Origin: Mycobacterium sp. Z3061
GTDB lineage: Bacteria; Actinomycetota; Actinomycetes; Mycobacteriales; Mycobacteriaceae
Length of the DNA: 64,000 nucleotides
Direction: 5' to 3'
Assembly (NCBI RefSeq): GCF_031583025.1
Contig: NZ_CP134062.1
Span: 2,108,001 to 2,172,000 of the forward strand
The notes below the pieces were generated by a model that had not been told where the DNA came from, searched no databases, and saw only the letters and a list, made by a program, of their open reading frames with translations. Positions within the stretch are counted from its first letter, which is position 1; each line of letters begins with the position of its first letter. Below, one piece after another: positions 18,288-25,551 of this stretch. A program made the position numbers and the translations under genes.

Positions 18288-19193
18288 ATGCAAGCCGGAT
18301 ACGGTGCTTTTATCGGAGTCTTTCTCATTGGCCTGCGCGAAGGCCTGGAGGCAACGCTCATCGTGAGTATCGCCGCGGCTTTTCTGAATCGAAACGGCCA
18401 TTCGACTCGTCCGATGTTTGCTGCTGTCGTGGCCGCCGTGTTGATTTGCATCGCCGGCGGCGTCGGCCTGACTTTACTGTCAAAAGGCCTGCCACAGGCG
18501 CAGCAGGAAATGATGGAGACCATCATTGGTGTCTTCGCGATCATCTTTGTGACCTCCATGATTGTTTGGATGATCCACAACGCCGGCAGACTCCAGGGCG
18601 AATTGGAACTCGGGGTCGAAGACGCGGTCAGCCGGGGCGGTTCCCTGGCGCTGGTGGTCATGGCCTTCCTCGCTGTGTTGAAAGAAGGCTTCGAATTGTC
18701 CGTATTCCTGCTGGCGGCCGCAGGCGGCTCCCACAGCAGTCGCTGGTTCGCCGTCTTCGGCGGCCTGAGCGGAGTCTCGGTGTCGATGGCGGTGGGCGTC
18801 GGTCTTTATTACGGCGGGTTGAAACTCAACCTGCACCGCTTCTTTCGGGTCACCGGCATCTTCCTGGTGCTCATCGCGGCCGGGTTGGCACTGAACGTGT
18901 TGCGCACTGCGCACGAGGCGGGGTGGTTGAACTTCGGTCAATACCACATTGCCGACCTGTCGCGCTGGATCCCCGAGGACTCGGTGCAGGGTGCTCTAGT
19001 CACCGGCCTGTTCGGCATTCCCACCGATCCTCGGCTCATCGAAGTGCTGGGTTGGCTCCTTTACGCGGTCGTGATGGTCGTGGTCCTGGTGTGGCCAGCA
19101 CGCCAGCGCTCCCGGACTCTAGGCCAGAGATCCGGATCGACGATCGCCATGCCGAAGGCCGAACGGTCCAGTGTCGGCGGCGGGTCCCGATGA
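18288..19193 (+). CDS. FTR1/EfeU-type iron permease
   Basis: A 301-residue polytopic membrane protein of the OFeT/FTR1 family. The two signature motifs are REGLE (residues 17-21, in LIGLREGLEATLI) and KEGFE (132-136), one in each half, as in EfeU. About seven hydrophobic segments follow the family pattern. The ATG at 18288 has GGGAGGG upstream; an upstream in-frame extension is not FTR1-like. The usual partners EfeO (cupredoxin) and EfeB (DyP peroxidase) are not adjacent. Instead, a sensor kinase gene follows after about 180 bp, and a TCTCAGCG direct repeat precedes the gene. Iron or another divalent metal is the likely substrate. Confidence 0.88.
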   Translation: MQAGYGAFIGVFLIGLREGLEATLIVSIAAAFLNRNGHSTRPMFAAVVAAVLICIAGGVGLTLLSKGLPQAQQEMMETIIGVFAIIFVTSMIVWMIHNAGRLQGELELGVEDAVSRGGSLALVVMAFLAVLKEGFELSVFLLAAAGGSHSSRWFAVFGGLSGVSVSMAVGVGLYYGGLKLNLHRFFRVTGIFLVLIAAGLALNVLRTAHEAGWLNFGQYHIADLSRWIPEDSVQGALVTGLFGIPTDPRLIEVLGWLLYAVVMVVVLVWPARQRSRTLGQRSGSTIAMPKAERSSVGGGSR

Positions 19194-19333
19194 ACCTGGA
19201 CGCCGCAGTCCGGCTGCGCACGCTGAAGACCTTGATAGTGGAACGCCTTGATCGCCCCGCCGATCGTCGTGCACACCATGCCGAAGATTGACATCGCAAA
19301 CCCGGCGCGAGCCCGGTCGATCAGCGCGCGCTG

Positions 19334-19355
19334 ACTCTCAGCGGGCTCTTAGCCA
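19334..19355 (+). promoter_or_regulatory. Response-regulator direct repeat, site 3 (kinase promoter)
   Basis: ACTCTCAGCGG then GCTCTTAGCCA, period 11, ending about 20 bp before the kinase start. The second half-site is weaker than in sites 1 and 2. Confidence 0.62.
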
Positions 19356-19375
19356 GTGCGTAGGAAAATGCAAGT

Positions 19376-20782
19376 GTGCACGATGTGGGGGATAACGCGC
19401 GATCGAGGCTTTGGGATTCCGCCCAGCCCCGCAACTGGAAAATCGCTACACGCTCGGCCGTCATATCGGCAGTGGTCGTATTGTTTGTCCTCGGTCTTGC
19501 CGGGGCCGGAGTGGACTTGGTGCTCTACCGATTGTTGCTCGACGGGGTCGATGACGCGACCGCCGCCAGGGTTCAAACTATCGCCGAGGCACTGCAGTCC
19601 AAACCTTTCGGCAACATGGATAGCGCGTTGATGAAGACCGACCAACATGTGGTTGCCATTCAAGTGATCGACCCTTCAGGTGCTGTAGTGCTACGGTCGG
19701 GCTCCGCGCCGGACACACCGTTGCTACCCGTTTCTGATTTCGGTACCGAACTGCGGCGCGGCATTCCAGACGATGCCGTGCCGACTGACGACATGAGAAT
19801 GAGTGGCCAGCGGGTCGACACGGTATCCGGGCACTACACGGTGTTGGTCGGCGGAGGCAGTGAAGCAGTTGAAGAAACTGCGCGGACCGTAGCGCTGCTA
19901 CTGGCTTGTGGAGCACCCATCATCGTGGCGGTCGCCGCGACTGCAACCTATCGGCTGGTGCGACGCTCGCTGCACTCGGTCGACGCGATTCGCCGCAGGG
20001 TCGCGGCCATCACGACCTCTGATCTTGCCCAACGGGTGCCCGTGTCTCAAAACCGCGACGAGATTGCGGCCCTGGCCATCACCATGAACGAGATGCTGGC
20101 GCGCATTGAAGCCGGACAGCAGGCACAACGAAGGTTGGTCGCTGATGCCTCTCACGAGCTGCGAAGTCCGCTGGCCACCATTATTTCTGGGTTAGAGATC
20201 GCCGAGATCCACCCGGGAGTTTTCGATGCCGAATTAGCCGCTCGCACTTTGCTTCCCGAAGCCCAGCGCATGCAAACTCTGGTCGAGGACCTCCTATTGT
20301 TGGCGCGCGCCGACGAACGACGTCTGATCTTGCGGAAAGAAGAGATATCCCTCGGGGACCTCGCTGAAATTGAGGCCACCCGTGTGCGGCGTGCAGAGGC
20401 TTGCACGATCGAAACCGATATCGGCCCCGCGCATCTGACCGGTGACCCGGTGGCCCTATCGCGGGTCGTCCGCAACCTGGTCGACAACGCCGTGCGGCAC
20501 GCGAACTCCCGCGTCGGCATCGAGGTCAGCAACGGGAACGGAACAGCCGTGCTTTCTGTCAGCGACGACGGCCCAGGCATCCCGCCCACTGAGCGAAGGC
20601 GGGTCTTCGAGCGTTTTGTGCGACTGGACGCAGACCGCGCCCGAAGCGGCGGGGGCGCCGGCTTGGGCCTGGCCATCGTCGCTGAGGTGGTCACGGCACA
20701 CAGCGGGACGGTCGCTGTTGACGACCGACCCGGCGGCGGAACCACCATGACCGTTACCCTGCCGCAGCACCTCGACCGGTAA
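19376..20782 (+). CDS. Sensor histidine kinase (HAMP, HisKA, HATPase_c)
   Basis: A 468-residue membrane sensor kinase. TM1 is at about residues 28-50, an extracytoplasmic domain at 51-170 and TM2 at 172-192. HAMP follows, then the H-box LVADASHELRSPLATII with phospho-acceptor His260, the N-box NLVDNAVRHA, and G-boxes DDGPGIP and GGAGLGLAIV. All kinase motifs are present. The start is a GTG within GTGTG at 19374-19378. Its response regulator is not adjacent; the only one in the window is encoded at 23893-24561 on the other strand, and both flank the metal-transport genes. The sensed signal is unknown. Confidence 0.93.
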   Translation: MHDVGDNARSRLWDSAQPRNWKIATRSAVISAVVVLFVLGLAGAGVDLVLYRLLLDGVDDATAARVQTIAEALQSKPFGNMDSALMKTDQHVVAIQVIDPSGAVVLRSGSAPDTPLLPVSDFGTELRRGIPDDAVPTDDMRMSGQRVDTVSGHYTVLVGGGSEAVEETARTVALLLACGAPIIVAVAATATYRLVRRSLHSVDAIRRRVAAITTSDLAQRVPVSQNRDEIAALAITMNEMLARIEAGQQAQRRLVADASHELRSPLATIISGLEIAEIHPGVFDAELAARTLLPEAQRMQTLVEDLLLLARADERRLILRKEEISLGDLAEIEATRVRRAEACTIETDIGPAHLTGDPVALSRVVRNLVDNAVRHANSRVGIEVSNGNGTAVLSVSDDGPGIPPTERRRVFERFVRLDADRARSGGGAGLGLAIVAEVVTAHSGTVAVDDRPGGGTTMTVTLPQHLDR

Positions 20783-20843
20783 CCACAGCGTTGTCATTGT
20801 CCCGCATAGAAGATTTCAGCAACTCGAATTCGCGACGAGGCGG

Positions 20844-22304
20844 TCAACGCGGATCGTCAGACAGGTTCGCCTGGGTCAGCCGTTGCGCATCGTCGAAGAG
20901 CGATGACTCTGCGAGGCGGACCGTTACGAGGGCGGACAGCGCGGTGGCGGCAAGCTGCATATACATCACCACGATCTGATAGCGAATCGCGGTGAGGGGG
21001 CTCGTTCCGGCCAGGATCAGCCCGGTCATCGCACCGGGCAGGCTGATCAGCCCAACTACCTTGGTGGAATCGATCGTCGGAATCAACGCGGTGCGCAGGG
21101 CGGACCGCCGGTGAGGCAAGATCGCCTGTCGTCCGGATTGGCCGAGGGATAGTCGCGTTTCGATGGCTGGCCGCGACTGGCGAACTTCGTCGTCGAGCCG
21201 CCGCAACGCACTCCCAGCCGACAGCATGGCTGAGGAGACGATCATGCCGCTAACCGGAACAATCACGCGGGTCTCGGCGGCGATCACCCGTCCGGCCAGC
21301 AATGCGCCGAGCGTGACACCGGTGCTGGCGGCGACTCCGCCGGTAGCGATAAGCCTGGCCTGTCGTATTCCCGAACCGCGCCGACCTGCGACCTGTCCCG
21401 CAATGATCGTCATCATGGTTACCCACCCGGCCGCCCCGAGCAGACTCGTCCACTGGAACAAGACACGAAGAAGAGCACCGGCCGCGACAAGCTGCACGGC
21501 GGCACGCGCGGCGGCGATGACGACCTCCCTTGTCAGACCCAAGCGCTGCCGGTAGGTGACCGCACCCGCCACGGTGACCAACAGCAGCGATACTCCAACC
21601 CCGCCCCAGCTCGGCACGGCCAGTGCCGATGCCGCCGTCGCGGCAAGGGGCGATGTCGGACGACGCCGGATCACCCGTAAGCGACGAGATTGAGCTGCCG
21701 GAAGTCCGAATTTCGTTGCCCACCGAAGTGACCAATGAACACCGACGCCGGTAAATCGGAGCGCTACCACCCCCGCGGGCAAGGCCAGCCATATCCAGCG
21801 CGAGCGGGCGCGAATTGCGCCGCGCTGCACCGCCCCGGGCGGCGACGGTTGGCCGGCAGCGGCAGGCCCGAGGCGATAGCCGAGATGGTCCAGTGCTGCA
21901 CGCAGCCGCTGAATCTCTGGTGGATCTTCCGACACCTCACCGCGCGGTGTGGACAACGGTCGGGCCAGCCGGCCAATGACCTTGCTCAGCACGCTCCTGT
22001 GGCCGCGAGCAACCGGGGAGCGGGAAGGATGCTCGCCCATCGCCGCGGTACCGACGGACTCCGCGCCGGAAATCGCGGAGAGGATGGCTGCGGTGTCGCA
22101 CGTTCCGGGCGCATACCAAACCACAACAGATGCGGTACGCGGATACGCCCTTACTGCGCGCACACCGGTGACCTTGGCGATGATCTTCTCCATCTCGGCG
22201 GCCCGCGCCGCGTCGTAACGAAAGCCGACGGCATTCACCCGCATCCGCCCCGCGGCAGCCGAGACAACCGTCGGTCTGGCCTCAGCGTCAGCGCATAGCA
22301 TCAT
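20844..22304 (-). CDS. Fusion: CtpC-type N-terminal domain joined to a FetB/UPF0014 metal-export permease
   Basis: A protein of about 486 residues with two unrelated parts. Residues about 10-80 (AAGRMRVNAVGFRYD, then GVRAVRAYPRTASVVVWYAP) closely resemble the N-terminal, CxxC-less HMA-like domain of mycobacterial P-type ATPase CtpC. Residues about 210-470 are a FetB/YbbM (UPF0014) permease: REVVIAAARAAVQLVAAG, then IAGQVAGRRGSGIRQARLIA, then VIVPVSGMIVSSAM and STKVVGLISLPGAMTGLILAG. A linker with one extra hydrophobic segment joins them. FetB with FetA exports iron in E. coli. The start is probably ATGATG at 22304 (CGGAGA upstream); an ATG at 22322 is possible. It overlaps the DUF1490 gene and is cotranscribed with it. 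Confidence 0.85.
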   Translation of the reverse strand: MMLCADAEARPTVVSAAAGRMRVNAVGFRYDAARAAEMEKIIAKVTGVRAVRAYPRTASVVVWYAPGTCDTAAILSAISGAESVGTAAMGEHPSRSPVARGHRSVLSKVIGRLARPLSTPRGEVSEDPPEIQRLRAALDHLGYRLGPAAAGQPSPPGAVQRGAIRARSRWIWLALPAGVVALRFTGVGVHWSLRWATKFGLPAAQSRRLRVIRRRPTSPLAATAASALAVPSWGGVGVSLLLVTVAGAVTYRQRLGLTREVVIAAARAAVQLVAAGALLRVLFQWTSLLGAAGWVTMMTIIAGQVAGRRGSGIRQARLIATGGVAASTGVTLGALLAGRVIAAETRVIVPVSGMIVSSAMLSAGSALRRLDDEVRQSRPAIETRLSLGQSGRQAILPHRRSALRTALIPTIDSTKVVGLISLPGAMTGLILAGTSPLTAIRYQIVVMYMQLAATALSALVTVRLAESSLFDDAQRLTQANLSDDPR

Positions 22305-22584
22305 CAGTCTCCGCGAGGTCATCTCCGGACTGGGCCGCCGGCGGTGAAGCCTCCATCCCCACTCGCTCGGCAGCCTCGGCTACCACGTCGGCGACCGCCA
22401 GTCGGGCCCGCTCCGCGCTCTCCTCGGCCTCGCGTGCCAGGCGCAGACCCAACGCCGTCATGGAAACAGCTGCTGCTCGCAGCGGTTTTTTTGTCACTTT
22501 GCGTAGCCCGTCATACGCAGCCGCTCCGACTATGCCGGTAACCACCGTGGGTGCCGCCTTTGCCAAGACCCCATGCCACACCAT
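22288..22584 (-). CDS. DUF1490 / PacL-like small membrane protein
   Basis: A 98-residue protein: MVWHGVLAKAAPTVVTGIVG forms a hydrophobic N-terminal helix, then LRAAAVSMTALGLRLAREAEESAERARLAVADVVAEAAERVG, the DUF1490 helix (quoted here as a motif spread over residues 39-80). DUF1490 proteins include PacL1/Rv3269, a metallochaperone-like partner of CtpC that normally ends in a His/Asp-rich metal motif. Here the tail is acidic (SGDDLAETDD) and has no His. The start at 22584 has GAAGGGAG upstream. The gene overlaps the start of the CtpC-N::FetB fusion, which mirrors the Rv3269-ctpC arrangement. Confidence 0.8.
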   Translation of the reverse strand: MVWHGVLAKAAPTVVTGIVGAAAYDGLRKVTKKPLRAAAVSMTALGLRLAREAEESAERARLAVADVVAEAAERVGMEASPPAAQSGDDLAETDDAMR

Positions 22585-22713
22585 CGCGAACACTCCCTTC
22601 ACACTGTTTTTCTGATCATTTCCAGGTTTTCGGCGCTTCCAGCCGCGCGTTCTCGACGCCCCTTCTCCACGAAGGCACATCCCGCAACTCGTCGCCGACG
22701 GTCGAGATGGTGA

Positions 22714-23388
22714 TCATGTGGTCGAACCAAAATTGAATTGGCCTGGTTGCACGCAACCGACCAGGCGACCGCTTTCGAGAATTAGGACCTGCGCGGCGAC
22801 GCTTTCGATCAAGCCGTGGTCATGGCTGACCAGGACCACGGTCCCGCCCGCGCTCACATAGTCGGCTACCAACTCGCCGATCACCTCGGCCGAAGCCCCG
22901 TCGAGCGCCGACGTCGGCTCATCGAGAAGCAGTGTCTTCGGTTCGACGGCTAACGCCCGCGCCAGACACAGCCGTTGCATTTCCCCGCCTGACAGCTCCG
23001 CGGTCGCGCGTGGGGAGAACCCTGGCGACAGCCCCACGCGTTCCAGCAACTCAGCCACCCCGGCCTCAGGCAGGTCGGGGCGACCCACGCGGACCTCGTC
23101 GAGTACTCGATCGGTCAGCAATACCGGCGCTTGCGCCACCAGCCCAACGCACCGCCTCAATGCCAAGACGTCCATTCCGTTGATGGGCACACCGTCGAGC
23201 GTGATACGTCCGGTCGTGGGTTCATCGAGCCGGTTCAGCAACCGCAACAATGTCGATTTGCCGGCCCCGCTGGCACCGATAACGGCGGTGCAGCGGCCGG
23301 CCGGAATACCTGCGCTGACCTGGTCCAACAGCGTCGCCGTACCGCGGGTGACCGTCACCTGCCGGAGGCAGAAACCGTCCACGCGCAT
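22714..23388 (-). CDS. ABC transporter ATPase, FetA/YbbL-like
   Basis: A 224-residue ATP-binding subunit. Walker A is GASGAGKST, the signature is LSGGEMQR, Walker B is TLLLDEPTS, and the switch His is in LVSHDHG. Length and the downstream FetB-type permease fit FetA, the ATPase of the FetAB iron exporter. The start is taken at ATG 23388 (MRVDGFCLRQVTV); the frame extends to 23430. A 129-bp gap separates it from the DUF1490 gene on the same strand, so fetA, DUF1490 and fusion fetB probably form one operon. A TCTCAGCG direct repeat lies about 300 bp upstream. Confidence 0.88.
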   Translation of the reverse strand: MRVDGFCLRQVTVTRGTATLLDQVSAGIPAGRCTAVIGASGAGKSTLLRLLNRLDEPTTGRITLDGVPINGMDVLALRRCVGLVAQAPVLLTDRVLDEVRVGRPDLPEAGVAELLERVGLSPGFSPRATAELSGGEMQRLCLARALAVEPKTLLLDEPTSALDGASAEVIGELVADYVSAGGTVVLVSHDHGLIESVAAQVLILESGRLVGCVQPGQFNFGSTT

Positions 23389-23892
23389 CAGCCGTTCGTA
23401 ACTATCGGCACAACCACAGGATTGATGCACAACGCCGTTTCGCTGAAAACGCGAATCCAGTCAGCGCGGCGTGGCTGGGCCGGCTCAGCGGCACGGGCGG
23501 ACCAGCCGTGATGATTGCGTTGATGCTGTCGCAGTGGCTTCGCATCCCGGTGGACGCCACCGCTGCTCCCAGGGCGCACCGGTGCGTCCCGGAAAGCGTC
23601 CTGCCGCTGCGTCGCTGCTTGCGGTAACGACACGAGTTTCGTTGTCCATCATTCGGAGTGATTGCCACGACGTAGAAGCGTAGGAACGATGCGCTGAGAG
23701 ATCGCTGAGATTGCCTCTCTCCGCCGTTGGAGGATCACCGCGCCGCACGCCTTCCGCAGGCGGTAGATCTCGCTTGTCGGGGCGCAACGCTGGCACGGCC
23801 CGGTAGAGGATCTGTTGTGTCTGGCCCGGAAGGACGAGCAGAGTGTTTTGTTGCGCGGCCGCGCACGGCACCCGGCTGGTGTTCGAGCTGCC
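23389..23892. other. 504-bp region without a supportable gene
   Basis: Between the response regulator stop and fetA no frame shows recognisable protein similarity. It contains site 4 (23691-23712). A plus-strand stretch around 23475-23620 encodes a short hydrophobic run (PAVMIALMLSQWLR), possibly a gene remnant, but there is no clear start or family. Confidence 0.6.
23691..23712 (-). promoter_or_regulatory. Response-regulator direct repeat, site 4 (upstream of the fetA operon)
   Basis: On the minus strand, AATCTCAGCGA then TCTCTCAGCGC, period 11, oriented toward fetA and about 300 bp from its start. This matches the half-sites at 18045, 18184 and 19334. Confidence 0.68.
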
Positions 23893-24561
23893 TTAGCACA
23901 GCAGCCGGTAGCCGACGCCCCGAACTGTCTCGATGGTGTTGGTGCCGAAGGGACCGTCGACTTTGCGCCGGAGGTATCCCACGTACACCTCGACCACGTT
24001 GTCTGGACCGTCGTAATGCGCGTCCCAGACGTTGCGCAGTATCTCGGCCTTTGTTACGACGACATCCCTGTTACGCATCAGGAATTCCAGCAGTCCGTAC
24101 TCGCGAGGAGTCAATGTTATTGGCGTTGAATCACGTTGAACGGTGTGCCGAGCGGGGTCCAAAGACAGCGATCCGGCGGTCAATACGACCGGCCGCTCCG
24201 GTGCCCCCCGTCGCGCCAGAGCACGCAGGCGGGCCACCAGCACCCGAAACGAAAACGGTTTGGTCAGATAGTCGTCGGCTCCGAGATCAAACGCGTCGGT
24301 CTGGTCGTATTCGCCGTCCTTGGCGGTCAGCATCAATACCGGCGTCCACACGCGCTGCATGCGCATCTGGCGTAGCACCTCATATCCACTGAGACCCGGC
24401 AGCATGATGTCGAGCACCACGACGTCGTAAGGATTGTGAGTCGCCTCGTGCAGGCCGTCCGTGCCGGAGTCGACGGCTACCACGACGAAACCCTCAGCTT
24501 TCAGTCCCCTGGACACAGTTGCGGCCAATCCTGCCTCATCCTCGACGAGCAGAATTCTCAT
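23893..24561 (-). CDS. OmpR/PhoB-family response regulator
   Basis: A 222-residue response regulator. The receiver domain has acidic residues in LVEDEA, phospho-acceptor Asp51 in VVLDIMLPG, and the conserved Lys in YLTKPF. The C-terminal winged helix spans about residues 125-222 (LTPREYGLLEFLMRN; NVVEVYVGYLRRKV; ETVRGVGYRL). It is the only response regulator in the window and is the likely partner of the kinase at 19376-20782. Such proteins bind direct repeats of about 11-bp period, which occur at four promoters here. The ATG overlaps the stop of a small membrane-protein remnant by 4 bp. Confidence 0.95.
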   Translation of the reverse strand: MRILLVEDEAGLAATVSRGLKAEGFVVVAVDSGTDGLHEATHNPYDVVVLDIMLPGLSGYEVLRQMRMQRVWTPVLMLTAKDGEYDQTDAFDLGADDYLTKPFSFRVLVARLRALARRGAPERPVVLTAGSLSLDPARHTVQRDSTPITLTPREYGLLEFLMRNRDVVVTKAEILRNVWDAHYDGPDNVVEVYVGYLRRKVDGPFGTNTIETVRGVGYRLLC

Positions 24562-24770
24562 GTCGTTGAGGCACTTGATGTTTCGGGGTGGCGTCCCGGC
24601 CGTTGCGGCAGGACGATGATCAACGCCACCATGACTGCGCCGATCACGCCCGTAGCCAGGGGGCGGCTGAAGGCCACGCCGCTGTCGTCGACTGGCTTGT
24701 CAAGTAAGTCTCCCACCGTTGCGCCCCGCGGTCGCGTCAGAATGAGCGCCACCCAGAACAAAGATGACAC
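24558..24770 (-). pseudogene. C-terminal remnant of a COG4705-type membrane protein
   Basis: A 70-codon frame (SLFWVALILTRPRGATVGDL, then VDDSGVAFSRPLATG and a hydrophobic helix) resembles only the last quarter of the membrane-anchored proteins grouped in COG4705, which usually have about 250 residues. There is no proper N-terminal part upstream, and the nominal start is a GTG in the middle of the conserved region, so I read it as truncated. The stop overlaps the response regulator ATG (ATGA), suggesting the intact gene once headed that operon. The family assignment is from memory of its TRPLGA/GDLL motif. Confidence 0.45.
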
Positions 24771-25104
24771 GCGAAACCTCGGCTATGCGACCGGAAGCGT
24801 CATCTTCCTAGCGCTTGTCGTGATCCTTTGACGGTACAGTTGTCAGAACCATTATCAGTACTGGCGCTTTGCTCACCGTGCAGGCCGGACTGCTGAGCTA
24901 TCAAAGGCTCACCCACCGTTTCCAGACCCGCATGCTCGACACGACGTTCCAATCGGCGGCCGATCCCCGGTTGAAACCCGAGCCATAGGTGCGGCAAAGT
25001 GCACGCGCGCGTCTCTTGTGCAGTACGGTCCAGTACCGTACTGTCAAAGCCAGAGAACGTGCCGGCGCGCCGGTGGAATCGCCCGATCATCGAAAGGTCA
25101 ACGG
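24771..25104. other. 334-bp intergenic region before mmpS
   Basis: No recognisable gene. A 36-codon plus-strand frame (GTG 24878 to TAG 24988) has no known similarity. The region holds the 20-bp TetR-type palindrome at 25022-25041 and probably the mmpS promoter. Confidence 0.6.
25022..25041. promoter_or_regulatory. Palindromic operator upstream of mmpS, identical to the tetR site
   Basis: AGTACGGTCCAGTACCGTAC, 64-83 bp before the mmpS GTG. It is identical (in reverse complement) to 16599-16618. A 20-bp identity in two non-homologous promoters 8.4 kb apart indicates a common repressor. Confidence 0.85.
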
Positions 25105-25551
25105 GTGAAAGGTGTTTCGCGGACATCCTGGTTCAGGAGGGGATGGATGGCGCTGGTAGCGGTCGTCGTCGTAGTGACCGCGGGATTTGCCATCTACCGC
25201 CTGCACGGCATGTTCAATGCTGGCAAGAGCGCGTCGGCCGGCCACGGCATCTCCAATGAGATCGTCCCGTTCAACCCCAAGCACGTTGTTCTCGAGGTCT
25301 TCGGCGCCCCGGGGGCGACGGCCACCATCAACTACCTCGACGTCAACGCCCAGCCGCAGGAGGTCGCCAACGCCGTCCTGCCGTGGTCGTTCACCATCAC
25401 CACCACCGAGCCGGCGGTCCTGGGAAACGTTGTGGCACAAGGCAGTGGCGACACCCTCTCGTGCCGGATCACCGTCAACGGCGACGTCAAGGACGAACGC
25501 ACCGTCAACACACCCAACGCCTACACCTTCTGTTTGGACAAGTCCGGATGA
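25105..25551 (+). CDS. MmpS-family membrane protein
   Basis: A 148-residue MmpS protein: a short cytosolic N-terminus, one membrane helix ([19 protein letters not shown], about residues 15-33) and an extracytoplasmic beta-rich domain with the family's [19 protein letters not shown] and [18 protein letters not shown] motifs. MmpS proteins assist the paired MmpL transporter in lipid or siderophore export. The GTG at 25105 follows GAAAGG; earlier in-frame starts would run through the operator. The stop overlaps the mmpL ATG (ATGA). Confidence 0.92.
   Translation: MKGVSRTSWFRRGWMALVAVVVVVTAGFAIYRLHGMFNAGKSASAGHGISNEIVPFNPKHVVLEVFGAPGATATINYLDVNAQPQEVANAVLPWSFTITTTEPAVLGNVVAQGSGDTLSCRITVNGDVKDERTVNTPNAYTFCLDKSG

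Noticed and set aside
23475-23620. Hydrophobic plus-strand frame (PAVMIALMLSQWLR) resembling a membrane-protein end
   Set aside because: No start, no family match that I can defend; kept only as a possible remnant in the gap description.
24878-24988. 36-codon plus-strand frame between the COG4705 remnant and mmpS
   Set aside because: No known similarity, no clear ribosome-binding site, and it precedes the operator; noise cannot be excluded.
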